Program-made: the position numbers and the translations under genes
Notes under the pieces: model-generated
Told to the model about the DNA's origin: nothing
What the model saw: only the letters and a program-made list of their open reading frames with translations
Database searches by the model: none
From: Sinohyriopsis cumingii
Taxonomy: Eukaryota; Mollusca; Bivalvia; Unionida; Unionidae
Reading direction: 5' to 3'
Length of the DNA stretch: 64,000 nucleotides
Assembly: GCA_028554795.2 (NCBI GenBank)
Contig: CM068828.1
Span: 18,178,436-18,242,435, forward strand
In this document: positions 44,080 to 56,006 of the stretch, piece after piece
Layout: the number at the start of each line of letters is the position of its first letter
Position numbering within the stretch: the first letter of the stretch is position 1

Positions 44080-44487
44080 GGGTCAATATAGGGACATGTA
44101 AATTTAACATGGGAAAAATGGCTGGGTCAATATAGGGACAATGTAAATTGAACATGGGAAAAATGGCTGGGTCAATATGGGGACAAGGGGAATTGAACAT
44201 GGGAATAAATCGTGGGACTGTTGAGCGACAATGGGAATTTAACATGGGGAATAAATCATGGGACTGTTGAGCGACAATGGGTATTTAACATGGGGAATAG
44301 AGTTTGGGCTTGTCTAGGGACAATGGGAATTTAACATGGGAAAAAGTCTTGGGTCACTCTAGCCTCAAGGGGAATTGAACATGGGAATAGATCGTGGGTC
44401 TGTTTAGCGTCAAGGGAAATTGAACATGGTGGGTCTGTATAGCGTCAAGGGGAATTGAACATGGCGGGACTGTCTAGGGACAATGAT
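44080..44487. repeat. Minisatellite, about 9 units of 35-46 bp
   Basis: Each unit carries GGGTCAATATAGGGACAATG or a variant, then a GGAATTTAACATGGG / AAATTGAACATGGG core. Early units are about 45 bp and the last ones shortened to about 35 bp. The TTGAACATGG core is the best-kept part. Confidence 0.9.
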
Positions 44488-45100
44488 GGTAGAGGGCCAA
44501 ACACAACAGAGACAGAGACAGACATACGCTAGTACAATCCTGAGATTAATATATAAAGCATTACCAAGACCTGAAATTTTGCTGGGATGTTCAAAAATTT
44601 GCATAATTGTAATGATGCTATAAATAGCTATAATCAAGGAAATGCTCAACGACAAAATGGATGTGACTAAAAGTAACGCTAAAATGACGAAATTGTCCCA
44701 GAATTTAAAGGAAAATAAACATATCCCCGAAAATTAAGTTATAATGGTTTAGACTAAAATGGATAAAATTAGTAACTACTTACAATAGCAACTCGTGTGA
44801 CGATCGTGGATAAATACCTATGTATCTATAATCAGCTGAAATTCATATGAAATCCCACTATCTATTTATAGCTCCAACTTGTGGGTTATTCCTTTGGAAA
44901 ATCCACCCCTACCTTCAACCTCACTTTCAATATATTCATTTGCGATAGTCAAGGACTATGTTAGAAATTTACTCGGACAACATGGTTCAAGCAAGCAACC
45001 TGAACTTTAGAATTCATGGTTTTATAACAAATTGGTATGTTTCTAATTATTCCTAAGCCATCTCGATCATGCGATAATTAAACCAGTATTAGATAAGCAG

Positions 45101-46905
45101 GTGAATTACGTTAACCGTTCATTTTACACAAAATTTGCGCATGTGATGGAACGTGCTGATGTATGTGAAACGCATTCACCATTTTCAAGTCTAATCCAAA
45201 ATGAATATAAATTAATTTACAGAGTTTGTTTCTGTAGGAATTTTGCAAACACTATGCTCCTGCTAATTAGGTTCATATTCTCTTTCTGCCAGTTAAAACA
45301 AAGAGAGAACCTATAGACATGTAGATGATCGATTACCTATTTGCCATGCACAACATATATTGTCGGGTACTTACAGTCGACAAGACGGTTAGGTACTGTA
45401 TTCACACTTCTCCTGGTACACACCTTAAGATTACTTCTCACCCAATAAATATCGGCTAAAATGAAGAACATATTTAAGTTCAATTTAACATGACTGAGGA
45501 CCTGGGTTTTAAGTTAATATGAATTTAAAAAATACTTGTATAAAACAACACATGAGTATTCACGAATTCTTAGCAGGATATTTTTATTTCAAATGGCAAT
45601 TATAATTGATTAGTACACTGAAGAACTAATAAACTATTTACTTTGTATCCTTATTTTTCAAAACTAGCCTTTCCAACTACATGCAGACTTACTGCACATT
45701 TCAATTGAAGCAATTTTTTCACCGTCCATAGATGTAATACGAAATGTGGATATCTTATTTTTGGTAACGTTTGAGGAAGCTTTAGATTGCGAGCTCTTGG
45801 TTCTTGTGATACAGAAGAACAGTAAAACACAGGCGGTGTCAAGAACGGGTACACTCAGGCGAGACAATATAAACAAAGTTGTTGATATAAGGTGCAATTG
45901 AGATTAAGTTTATGGAAAGCAACACAAAATAAAAGACATCAAATTAATCGCCTCATACAACAAGAACTTTAAACTGTTGACAGTAATTTTACATCAATTC
46001 TTTTGTTAGCTTCTTTATATCGACTAATGTGAAACAACAAAAAAAATGTCGGGGATATTTATCTTGCTTTTAGCAAGCAACGCAAATCAGCATGGCGAAA
46101 ACAGTGTATACTGTCACATTCTATTACCGCAGCCTGCCTATTACTGAAAGATTTGGGTAATACTGTTCAATATTGTCACCACGCATTACATCTGAATAAC
46201 CCTTATATAAACATATTACATGGCAAGAACATACACATTTTGAAGAAGAATTCAGTTCATGGTTTTAAAATCAAAATGTTAGATTTTTCCTTACATGTGC
46301 ACAGCCAAGTAAATGATAATATCTCAGTTATCCCGTTTCGTGGTCCAATAACTCTACTTTTCATTCACATAGTCATGCTGATCACTATGTCAGCTATGTA
46401 ATGTTTGGGCTTTGCCATGAGAGAGAAAATGACCTGTTTCTACAAACACATGTTTATTCCATAGCACACAAATTATAACTGACTTGCTTGTCTGACCTAC
46501 ATTTAGCACCCTATCTGACAGCCTTATGGTATCACGGTACCAATTGTTTTTCCATATACCTCAATGCTAATGTTTTGTGAAATAAATATACTTTCTGTCC
46601 TACTTGGGCATGCATGTCACACACTGTCATATAGAACAATGCTAGATTGTCAATTTGACAATGACATAACCAGGTACTCCATTGCATTTAAGAGAGATAA
46701 CTCTACTGGAACTAGACAGGGGTAAGAGTTATCTAGTCACAACAAGCACATTTTCAGCCATGTGTACCATATTTTAAAAAAATCATAAAAAATACAAAAT
46801 ATGATCTAGATAGAAATTAACGCAAACTCACATGTTGCCAAGAGGCTCAACATTTTTTTAAGCCAAACAGAAAGTACAACTCTTACATAATGCACCAATC
46901 ACAGC
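45101..46905. other. AT-rich intergenic DNA, nothing recognised
   Basis: No recognisable gene. A perfect 10-bp inverted pair AGATAACTCT / AGAGTTATCT at 46,695-46,734, of the mollusc GAGATAACTC type, may mark a small MITE. Confidence 0.45.
46695..46734. repeat. Inverted pair AGATAACTCT ... AGAGTTATCT
   Basis: Two perfectly complementary 10-bp arms separated by 20 bp. The arm sequence is the common mollusc GAGATAACTC motif. Confidence 0.5.
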
Positions 46906-47491
46906 TAGTGTTGTTCTTTAATTCTGAATACAATGTTCCATACACCTTAAGCTCCGCCCACCTGGACTTGCGCAATTGGTACCGTTATACCTTATATCAG
47001 CTCTCTAAAATGCTGACTCAGCATTGGGAAAGTCTATATTACTGTATAGCACGGCTTCGAGAACACTACATCCCTCCTTTTAAAATGTATGTTTTTAAAT
47101 TGAAAATCAGTTCAGTATATTTCGAACTTCTCATAATGATAATATTAATACAATTCTTAACAACAGAAATTCACATAATAAAAATTCATGAGTGTAATAA
47201 AATTTGCGTCTTTAATTTCTTTTTTGTTGATAATGTACAAAACTTAAAACTGTGTAGGTTACAGTTCTCACGGCTTAGTCCTAGTAATATACTGGGTTTT
47301 GATGGATGGAAGAGTTCAAATTCACTACGTTAAACTAAATTGCCATTTGATGAGACACACATGTTATTGTTAACTATCTAGATCTACAGAAAAGTTTACA
47401 GTTATGACACACTACACTATTTATAAGCAAAACATCACACAACAAAATGTATGTGGTAAAGCTTCTTAATTTGCACACACATAATCCTTTA

Positions 47492-47954
47492 GGACTCACG
47501 GTACTAATTCAACTCCAATAGTAAACACTATCATATTCAAAATTCAATAACTTAAAATTTCTGGGTGCTGATGATGAGACCTATAATTCTCCATGCACAA
47601 CTAACCTTGGTGCAAGCTTATGTGTGGAGAACACCATATAAGCCGCGGCATTTTGTTTATCTACATGTGCATGAAACACATGTTATTGATTCTGCACCAA
47701 ATGAATCAGGTGCTACTTTCATTACTGAGTACTCCTAAGTCAAGCCTGTAAAAATACTAAAATTGCATCAATAGAATTTGTCTATATTTTTTAAATTACA
47801 TATAGGATAAGCTCTCAAAAGATATTTTTACTAAAATTTTAATTTTCATTATTAACCAATTATGGACCACCAAACCCGTAAATACTCTATTATTTTTGTT
47901 CAACCATTTCTAGACTGGTTCACAGTTCTTCCGTAAAATTAGTACCGCGTGTCC
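47492..47954 (+). repeat. Left terminal repeat of the composite element (463 bp)
   Basis: It has inverted 18-bp ends (GGACTCACGGTACTAATT against GGACACGCGGTACTAATT read from the other end, 16 of 18). AT-rich interior, no ORF. TATA follows it at 47,955-47,958. Confidence 0.8.
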
Positions 47955-48026
47955 TATAACCAGACTTAAATTTTTTAGAAAAAGTTGTATTTTACTCATT
48001 GATATTGGAGCATAATTGTAAGAAAG

Positions 48027-48099
48027 AATGTTATTGCACTATTATCCATGCACAAGCATGGCCAACATGCTTGTGCATGGATAATAGTGCAATAACATT
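48027..48099. repeat. Perfect 34-bp palindrome with 5-nt loop
   Basis: Arms 48,027-48,060 and 48,066-48,099 are exactly complementary; each contains TGCACTATTATCCATGCACA or its complement. The loop is GCCAA. It lies just inside the left terminal repeat of the composite element. It could form a cruciform or a strong RNA hairpin. Confidence 0.95.
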
Positions 48100-48691
48100 T
48101 TATGTGGTACCAATGTCTATAGCTAAATTGCATCCGCATTACATGTTCCTGTGTTGTATTGTACTTATTAGTGGCTTATTCTTTTTATTAAAATAATTGT
48201 TTTCTGCCTTTGTATCTTCATGTAATCTTTCTATGGCATGCATGCTACACAAAAGAAACACAAGCATGCTGGCATCAGCAAGTATGACATCACAGGGATC
48301 AAATTACATGACGCATTGTATTTTCATCTCTCAATGGCTATAAGACAAGTTTTAAATGTTTTAAATTTCAAAATTGCATTTCTTTTCTTGCTGATTCTCG
48401 CAGAAATAAGATGCAGTACATCCCTATTCATATCACTCAAACAAAACAAATAAGTGTACCACATGACAGGTCAAAATGATAAGAGGCCATTGCCCTTTTG
48501 TGACTAAAACAAATAGACACACCCATGAAGCATCAAGAGATGCTGACATTCCAAACTTACTTAAACTATCATCACATGTGATTCATCACCCCCAAATCTT
48601 AATAAAAAGGTATAAAAGCCAAAGAAAAGTTCTATAAGCTTTATTATACTGAAGAATTAAATAACAGAGTGCTACTTTTTAGTATAAAACT

Positions 48692-49859
48692 ATGGGGAAC
48701 GGTGAGGAAGCAAAGAATAGACAGAGTAATTTCTTCAAGCCTGGTAATGTTCCTCACAACAAGGGGGAAAATGTGCATCAACCCAAAAGACACAGCCACT
48801 TGACGTCTGTTAAATAAGGACAACAAGAGACAAATTTGCAAAAGCTATCCAAAGTTCCTATAATGCTGACATTGATGTTGGAGACAGAAAGCCCATGTAC
48901 AAACTGCTACGGCTCAAGCTAAGAAGTAAGCTGGAGGTGGAGAAATATGTAAAAAAAACTTTGTGATGCCAAGACAAGTCCATGTTTCTATGCAATATTC
49001 AGACACTGATAAAACTTATCACTGCATAAACTACTTGTTATATTCAAGTAATATAAATGAATTTCATATTAAAGTTGTCTGATACATAAATATATACCTA
49101 CATTTACCCAAAACTCATAAAAAGTTTAGAAAAAGTCTCAAAATCATTACTGTGGCTACTTTCCACTATAAGCAGTGTTAAATTACTTACTTTTTAATAT
49201 AAAGCTGAATAAAATACATAAATTATTGAGAAAAAAAGAGAAACAAAGCAAACCTTGCAATCACTCAATTACAGTCAAAGGGGAGGGAATGCACCTTGAT
49301 TTGGCAAACCGAGCAGCAAGCTCTAATTTACAGCTAAATGATTCCTTACTATTACTTGATAGTATGTGCAGAGCACTGTTGGCTTTTTAAATAGCTTTTG
49401 TTTCAAATATGAAACCATATTTCTGACATGAAGCTAGTTTTCATCTATTCACAACAACAGATGTGGTGAACAAAACACATATCACTTAGTGCACACAGGA
49501 AAAAATGCTGAGATGTGGACTAATGTGTTCCGAGAGCACCAGTTCCAACACCCTGACTATAAAGGTTTTCTATCACGGGATTGGTACATGAAGAGAAAAG
49601 AGGTCTGGTATGGTGGGAGAGAGCAATATGTTCACCATGCAGTTATACATCAAGAATGTTTCAACTGTATGAAGAGATGCCGAAGAGAGGTTGGGGAAGA
49701 AAAACTGCCTGTGTAAATAATGCAATACAGAAAGGACTTTGGCAGACTTCTTTTGGGAATGAAGGGTTGAAAACTATTCTTTTAAGTGAAAATGTCCCTC
49801 CCTGCTCCCTCAACAAAAGGGATGCAGAAAAGTTCCAATACTGTTTGCCACAAAATTGA
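48692..49859 (+). pseudogene. Decayed Mutator-like transposase (Pfam 'Mutator-like transposase' type)
   Basis: The first recognisable part (48,692-48,817) reads MGNGEEAKNRQSNFFKPGNV then PHNKGENVH, a basic FkpGNvPHNKG start common in these proteins, and stops at a TAA at 48,815. Near 49,640-49,820 a second part reads RMFQLYEEMPKRGWGRKTAC then VNNAIQKGLWQTSFGNEGLK, then TILLSENVPP. This resembles the lyeei..rGpGRK..diN..lq.gL.qT.iGn...r.iLls.n.PP block of animal Mutator-like transposases as I remember it. Between them the frame is lost, and most of the catalytic core is not visible, so the copy is dead. Confidence 0.5.
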
Positions 49860-50447
49860 ATGTACCAATATGAGAAACATGCTGAACATAGAAAAGGTGT
49901 CAAGGAGTTTAATTCTTTGATAGGAAATAAGACAGATATAATTGATATTCAATGTGACTCGACATATAATAATGAAATTTACAGGTTGAGGCAATGCAGC
50001 ATGTGCAGTTTTGTGCACTGTCCTTGATTTTTACAATGTTCTCTGCTTTGATCTACTGAATGTGTCTCTAAAGTTAAATGATCAGTATTGGTACATAAAT
50101 GATTGTGACATTAAAATCTCTCCTCCACCCCCTTTTGGGGAATTGTTGCATGTGTTAAATGGTATTTAACCATATAGGCTAATCTGTTTGCACCATCATA
50201 TGAAATTCTGCCATCAGGCCATACTATGCTCTTTTCCCCATGGTCTGAGCTATCTACTGCCACTGTCCAGTGTATAAAACCATTCCCACCTGTCTTTTGT
50301 GTAGATTTTTTCTCCAAAATCACATGCAAACCATGAAAAAAAGACTCCATTATGATTGTCATATGCAAAAGCCACCAAAATGATACTCTGGATGCACATG
50401 GTAACCACGGAAACAGCAAGCTCCTACTTTGGTATGGGTCGCATATA

Positions 50448-50920
50448 GGACTCAAGGTACTAATTCAACTCCAATAGTAAACATATGGAAACACTATCAT
50501 ATTCAAAATTCAATAACTTAAAATTTCTGGGTGCTGATGATGAGACCTATAATTCTCCATGCACAACTAACCTTGGTGCAAGCTTATGTGTGGAGAACAC
50601 CATATAAGCCGCGGCATTTTGTTTATCTACATGTGCATGAAACACATGTTATTGATTCTGCACCAATGAATCAGGTGCTACTTTCATTATTGAGTACTCC
50701 TAAGTTAAGCCTGTAAAAATAATAAAATTGCATCAATAGAATTTTGTCTATATTTTTTAAAAATTACATATAGGATAAGCTCTCAAAAGATATTTTTACT
50801 AAAATTTTAATTTTCATTATTAACCAATTATGGACCACCAAACCCGTAAATACTCTATTATTTGTTCAACCATTTCTAGACTGGTTCACATTTCTTCCGT
50901 ATAATTAGTACCGTGTGTCC
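50448..50920 (+). repeat. Right terminal repeat of the composite element (473 bp)
   Basis: Direct copy of 47,492-47,954 with small indels, including a 10-bp insertion near its start. It has the same short inverted ends. TATA precedes it (50,444-50,447) and TTTA follows it. Confidence 0.8.
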
Positions 50921-53900
50921 TTTAGGTAGTCTGGTGGTTTTCTGATTCGGGATGATCTTCTTAATGCCAGGTCGGATTTTGGATATGTGTCACATCGATC
51001 TCCATTTTTCTTTAGATTTATTGTATCATATGTCTTGTCATCGCATGGTGGAATATGTGGTGAATTCTTTACTGTCTTGAAAAATGACAAATTTCTAGTT
51101 ATATGATGGTCTTCTCTTCTTGCTGTTATCTTTGATCCCTTTTTGTTGACAACTTCATATGGTTTGGGGTCGAATGGAGTTGACAACTTGTCTCGCTTTT
51201 CGTGCTTTACTAGAACACTGTCTCCAACTTTGAAATTTGACTTCTTAGCTTTCCTAGTTTGATCTGCATAGCTCTTCATCTTTTTCTTTTTCTCAGTATC
51301 GGTTGTTCTAGTTTCGTTGTCGTCTGATTTGATTTGTATACTTGGGAGTTTAGTTCTCATTTTTCGTCCAAATAGAATTTCGGCTGGAGATTTGTTGGTT
51401 GTTGCATGAGGTGTGGCTCTGTAATTGCGTAAAAACTTGTACATTTCTTGTTTCCAGCTTTTACGTTCTGCATTAGCTGCTTTGATTGTTTTTCCAATTG
51501 TCCTCACAAACATTTCTGCTTCGCCATTGGCTTGAGGCCATAAAGGTGTGATTTTCCTATGCTTGAATCCCATGTATTCTGCAAACTTTGTAAACTCTTG
51601 TCCATTGAATGGGGTCCATTATCTGTTTTTACAACTTCTGGTATTCCAGACATTGAAAATATTTTGTCAAGTTGCAGATTGACTGCCTTTGCAGATGTTG
51701 AGTTAATAATTTCAACTACTGGATATCTTGAGTAGTCATCAACAAATACAATTAAGTAGACTCTTGACGGAAGGGGCCGCTGAAGTCCATGCTAATTTGA
51801 CTCCAAGGATTGTCTGGTAGAACTGTCATTTTTAGCGGCTCTGTCATTTGCTTTGGCGTTGATGCAAGGCATGGTATACAACTTTGACAGAAATTCTCTA
51901 CTTGTTTGTCAATATCAGGAAACCATACTTTCTCATGAAGAATTTGTTTTGTCTTGACTATGCCATGATGGCCTTCATGTGCTAGCTCTATCACTAGCGT
52001 CTGTATCCCTTGTGGAATTACTAGCTTCCTGTCACACAGTAGGGCAAAACCATTTGTAACTGGAACGTTCGTGAGTTCAAGTCTGAGCCTTGAAAATGTT
52101 TCCAAGGTTTTGTTTTGTTTGTAAGAATGTTTCCAAGTTCCAGATTATATTGATTTGATAACATGTTGAAGGTCCTGGTCCAGTAAATTACCGTCCGAAT
52201 TTCTTCAGCGGTCATGGCTTTGGGTATAACATTGGCAAATATGAATTGAATATTAGCTTCTGCAACATCAGAATGTTTACAGCATTCAGTTCCAGTCTTG
52301 GGATATGGTGAAATATAAACTGCTGCATTTGTTTTACCGGGCTTGTATACTACTTTGAAATGGTATGCTTGTAATATCAATCTCCATCGCTCGAGTCTTG
52401 CAGGGGGTCGTGAAATGGGATTGTTGAAAATTACTTCCAGGGGCTTGTGGTCACTAATTAGCTTAAACGTATGACCAAACAGGTACAGATGGAAGTACTC
52501 GCAACTCCAGACTATTGCTAGTGCTTCACGTTCCGTTTGTGAATATCGTTTTTCCACATCTGAAAGTGCTATACTGGTGTAGGTAACAAACTTTCCATTC
52601 TGAGTTAATAACGTGCCTAGACCGACTGGACTTGCATCTACAGTTAATTGTGTTTCCTTATTAGGATCGAAATACGCTATTATTGTGTTACTAGCTAGGT
52701 CTTGTTTGAGGTTTCCAAACGCGTTTTCGTATTTTTCAGTCCATTCCCATGGTTTATTTTGCTTGGTTAAGGCTCGAAGAGGCTCATTGGTTGTGCATAA
52801 TTTGGGATAAATCGTCCCACATAGTTTGTCATGCCTAGAAAACTGCATACTGGCACTTTTTATTGCTTCCACTTTCTTCGGATCTGGAAAAATTCCATCT
52901 TTGCTGAAAATGCATCCAAAGAACTCAATTTTGTCTTTGTTGAACTCACATTTGTGTTTATTTAGTCTCAAACCCTTTTGCTTTATGCGAGTGAATGTAG
53001 ACTATAGATTTTTGTCATGTTCTTCCTGAGTGCGATCAAATACTAGAATGTCATCGCTAATGTTCCTTGTGCCTTTTAGTCCTTCCAGTGCTGTACAGAG
53101 TGTGTTTTTAAATATTTCCGCTCCAGATGATATTCCGAAAATGAGACTTTTATATCTTCGTAGTCCAATATGAGTTGAGAATGTTGTAATATTTCTTGAT
53201 TTTTCGTCCAATTCTAGTTGATGGTAACCCGAATTTAGGTCAAGCATGGAGAATATGGTTGTACCGTTGATATCTGCTATAAGGTTGTCTATTGTTGGTG
53301 TGATGTGTCTCTCGCGAAGTACTACTTCGTTGGGCAAACGCATATCAACGCAGATCCTAATTTCGTCTGGGTTTTTAGGTTTGGGAACAACCACAATTGG
53401 AGATACCCACGGAGTTGGTCCGTCTACTTTTTAGATAATGTCTAAATCTTCAGGTCTTGCCAACTCTTTTTCAACTTTCTTCCGAATATAAAATGGAATC
53501 CATCGATGTTGGCTGAGTTACAGGGATTACAGTGTCGTTAGTGTGAAGGTGTATCTGTACCTATTTTAGTTTTCCAATTCCTTTGAAGATATATGGGTAC
53601 GTTTTACACAATTCTTCAGGCTTGCTTTTCACTGTAGCACAGATTCTTGGAATTATTCGTAACTGTATGCTTGTTTCACAACTAAGTTGGTTTCCAAAAT
53701 TTCCTTTGGTTATATAGAATGGGGCTGTAGTGATCGTATATTTTGTCTCAATCTTGGCTTGAAATTTGTCATCTATATGTAATTTCGTTTCTGATCCATA
53801 GGCAAATACATTTGTGTCTGTTTTCTGCAGTTTATGCGTAGGTTTCAGCTTTGCAAATGTATGCTTCTCCTTGACATTAATGTATGATCCTGTGTCAATC

Positions 53901-54670
53901 AGTACCTCTATTTTTATTCCATCTACTTATACCATTGTGTGAGGTTGTTTTGGTTTTAGAGTATTGATTTTATCTCGAGTTCGCTGGCCAAAGGTGTATT
54001 GTGCATAAGAACTCTCAGATGTACTACCTCTATCTTGCTGGCTTTCTACTTGATTAACTCTGCTTTCTGCCTTGAGTCTTGATCTACAGACTTTAGCAAA
54101 ATGGTTTTTCGTCTTGCAGACGTTGCATTGTCTAACGTTTGCTGGGCACTGCCTATCTGTGTGGATATTCGCCACCACAATTTTTGCATGTTTGGTTTTT
54201 GTAGTTTTGTTTATTGGTGCCTTTAGCTTTCACCACGAAATGCGTCTTATTTCTACGACGACTCGGTGTCCTTCGTTTTGTTATGGCATTGGCATTCTCT
54301 CTTTCGGATTGTTCCATTTCTGTTGTTTGTCTGTCAGATAGTTTCATGGCACGGGCAAGTGTAGGAAGATGTTAGGTCCATGTCTTCACGAAGTGCACGA
54401 CGTCCAAAGACGTGTTGACAAACATCCTTGAATTATTTGTGATTTTATTTCTTTGTTGACATCATTGAAATCGCACGTTGCTGAAAGCTGTCTTAGTTTG
54501 GTGTGGAAATCATCAATCGATTGTCCATTCTGTTGTTTTACTTGCCAAAATTTGTAAATTTCAAATTCGTGGTTCTCCTTTGGTGCGAAATAGTTTGCCA
54601 ACTTTCTACGGCGGTTGGATAATCTTCTCCAGTCTCTTGGAGAGTTTCAAAAAATGTCGTTTACTTCCTC

Positions 54671-55880
54671 TTGATAAAAGGACTATTTGAATTTAAATAC
54701 AAGTTTGGATAGAACAAATTTTTCTAAGATTCTTTTGACATGAATGGTAGGTTAGAAACAGGGCGGTATTTCTTTAAATCGTTATTGTCAAGAGTCAGTT
54801 TCTTCAACTTTGTCTTTGCGATGTCACTTTTGAAACACAACTTCAGTTCCCGGACACGAGAGAAGTAATGACATCATCGGTTAGTGAAGGCATCATTGAA
54901 TCGAAGCACTCAAGCAGCAGTGATGTTGGAATCGGATCGAGTTCACACTACTGTGATGCTCTCTTCATGAGAAAGGTTCAAATGTTGTTAAAGGTTGCCG
55001 TTGATATTCTGTATCACAACTGTATGGTTACGATTAGTCAATTAAAATTGTGATGTCAAGCGATAATCTAATGGAAATAATTATCAAATAGGTCCGGTAT
55101 GTCGACCGTAGAGGAAATCGTTGGAAGTTTTGTATATTTATTCATTGACATTGTTAGTAATCTCGAAGAATTCTTTGCATAAGGAATTGTCAGCGAACTT
55201 AATACTGTAATTAGGCTGATTTTGCTACATGAACTTTGTGGAAGTCTTATTAACAGCTTGATAGACCTGTTTATGAATAGTGAGGCTGTTGGAAAGCCAA
55301 ATCCTCGCAGCCTTTCGTTTTTTTCCTTTGTTAGTGTGACAAGGGTCCCTAACACTACTATACCATGAATAACACTTTTGAACTGATATTCTGCGCTTTG
55401 TTTCTCGGGGCATGCTTGTCAAGCAATAAACACAAGCACTTAAGAAGGTAACAAAGTTGTTAGGTTTGCTTCTTTTTCTAGCATTAGTTGAGTTTTATCT
55501 ATCATACGGAAGTTTTTCTTAGTAGCAAAAAAATATGGAACGTTAGGGACTGATACGTTGAGATGGCATGTGACACAGAGATGATCTGGTAGAAGTTCGT
55601 GGGACACCAATGAAGACTTTAGAATATTAGCATCGGGTCTACGAAGAATCGAGTCTAAAATGTGACCTTGTGGATTGGTGGGTTGGCTAAATGACTGTTT
55701 GAGGCTGAAGATGTAAGTAGAGTTTTGATGTGTATGGGTTTCCATGACAATCCAATCAAAGTAAACGCTGAAATCTCCAAATATTATCAGGTTCCCATCT
55801 ATTGCGTTTTCACACTCCAGGAGGCTAGAAACTGCTCCAAAAAGAGCGATTGGGTAATCTTGTTTTTTTTTTTTTTTGAC
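54671..55880 (-). mobile_element. CR1/L2-like LINE fragment (minus strand)
   Basis: Read on the minus strand it matches the LINE at 32,760. The endonuclease part (DGNLIIFGDFSVYFDWIV, with the GDF block intact) is at about 55.8 kb. SSLVSHELLPDHLCVTCHLN is at about 55.6 kb, and the start of reverse transcriptase (IPTSLLLECFDS, SLTDDVITS) at about 54.9 kb. It then breaks off near 54,670 at the Ty3/Gypsy gag. Numerous stops and frame changes make it an older copy than the one at 32.8-35.5 kb. The 5' side fades into a poly-A/T and CATA repeat at 55,862-55,948. Confidence 0.78.
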
Positions 55881-55883
55881 ATA

Positions 55884-55948
55884 GTACATACATACATACA
55901 TACATACATACATCCGTCCATCCATCCATCCATACATACATACATACT
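55884..55948. repeat. (CATA)n/(CATC)n microsatellite
   Basis: CATA units interrupted by a CATC/CCAT block, next to a T17 run. Confidence 0.95.
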
Positions 55949-56006
55949 TTACTTGGGAAGGTTTTATGACCCGTGCATTTCCACATTTAATTTTGACTGT
56001 TAGCAT

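Larger units (their letters stand above)
40060..45100. repeat. Old divergent segmental duplications
   Basis: Several blocks recur in the same order. A (GA)n tract with a GTGTGCATATGT-type lead is at 40,140-40,228 and at 42,600-42,642. GAAAATCTCCACAAATCTA is at about 40,515 and 42,898, and the sequence around CAGTTGACAA follows in both. TTGAGAAATCG is at about 40,622 and 43,009. A second repeat relation links about 40,760-40,990 with 41,830-42,060 (GATTGCAGA, TATACTGAA, GTTCATTT..GATAGTCAATG types). A partial third copy lies near 43,920 and 44,930. Period about 2.4 kb and about 1.07 kb; old, perhaps 70-80% similar. No genes recognised in the unit. Confidence 0.55.
47492..50920. mobile_element. 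Composite DNA element with long terminal direct repeats
   Basis: Two direct repeats (47,492-47,954 and 50,448-50,920, about 95% similar) flank a 2.5-kb interior with a decayed transposase. Each repeat itself begins GGACTCANGGTACTAATT and ends AATTAGTACCGNGTGTCC, short inverted repeats. The whole unit is bordered by TTTA on both outer sides (47,488-47,491 and 50,921-50,924), while the inner borders of both repeats carry TATA. It therefore moved as one unit into the Ty3/Gypsy fossil. This is either a composite transposon made of two MITE-like ends or an element class with terminal direct repeats. Confidence 0.7.
46910..54670 (-). mobile_element. Ty3/Gypsy fossil, 5'-truncated and split by a DNA element
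   Basis: Minus-strand order from right to left: gag with the late gag domain (KFWQVKQQNGQSIDDFHTKL) and CCHC knuckle (CNVCKTKNHFAKVC) at about 54.67-53.95 kb; aspartic protease (IEVLIDTGSY) near 53.9 kb; reverse transcriptase at about 53.5-52.8 kb (MLDLNSGYHQLELDEKSR); RNase H at about 52.8-52.3 kb (TVDASPVGLGTLLTQNG); integrase at about 52.1-50.92 kb (ITPLWPQANGEAEMFVRTIG). The 3' side resumes left of a 3.4-kb inserted element. It ends in a polypurine tract (TAAAAGGAGGGA, 47,082-47,071) and an LTR starting TGTAGTGTTC at 47,070, whose far edge is uncertain (about 46,910). The 5' LTR and first part of gag are missing at the junction with a LINE near 54,670. Broken in roughly eight places; middle-aged. 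Confidence 0.82.

Noticed and set aside
46890-47333. 147-codon plus-strand ORF
   Set aside because: It crosses the polypurine tract and LTR of the minus-strand Ty3/Gypsy fossil, so it is accidental.
50111-50455. 114-codon minus-strand ORF inside the composite element
   Set aside because: No recognisable domain, and it ends at the terminal repeat. It may be a relic of the cargo but cannot be supported as a gene.
47492-50920. Interpretation of the 465-bp direct repeats as LTRs of a retrotransposon
   Set aside because: The repeats lack TG...CA ends, primer-binding site and polypurine tract, and have inverted-repeat ends. The interior has a DNA-transposase-like relic and no reverse transcriptase.
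55440-56006. 188-codon minus-strand ORF starting in the CATA repeat
   Set aside because: Its first part is microsatellite translation; the remainder is the endonuclease part of a LINE fragment, annotated as such.
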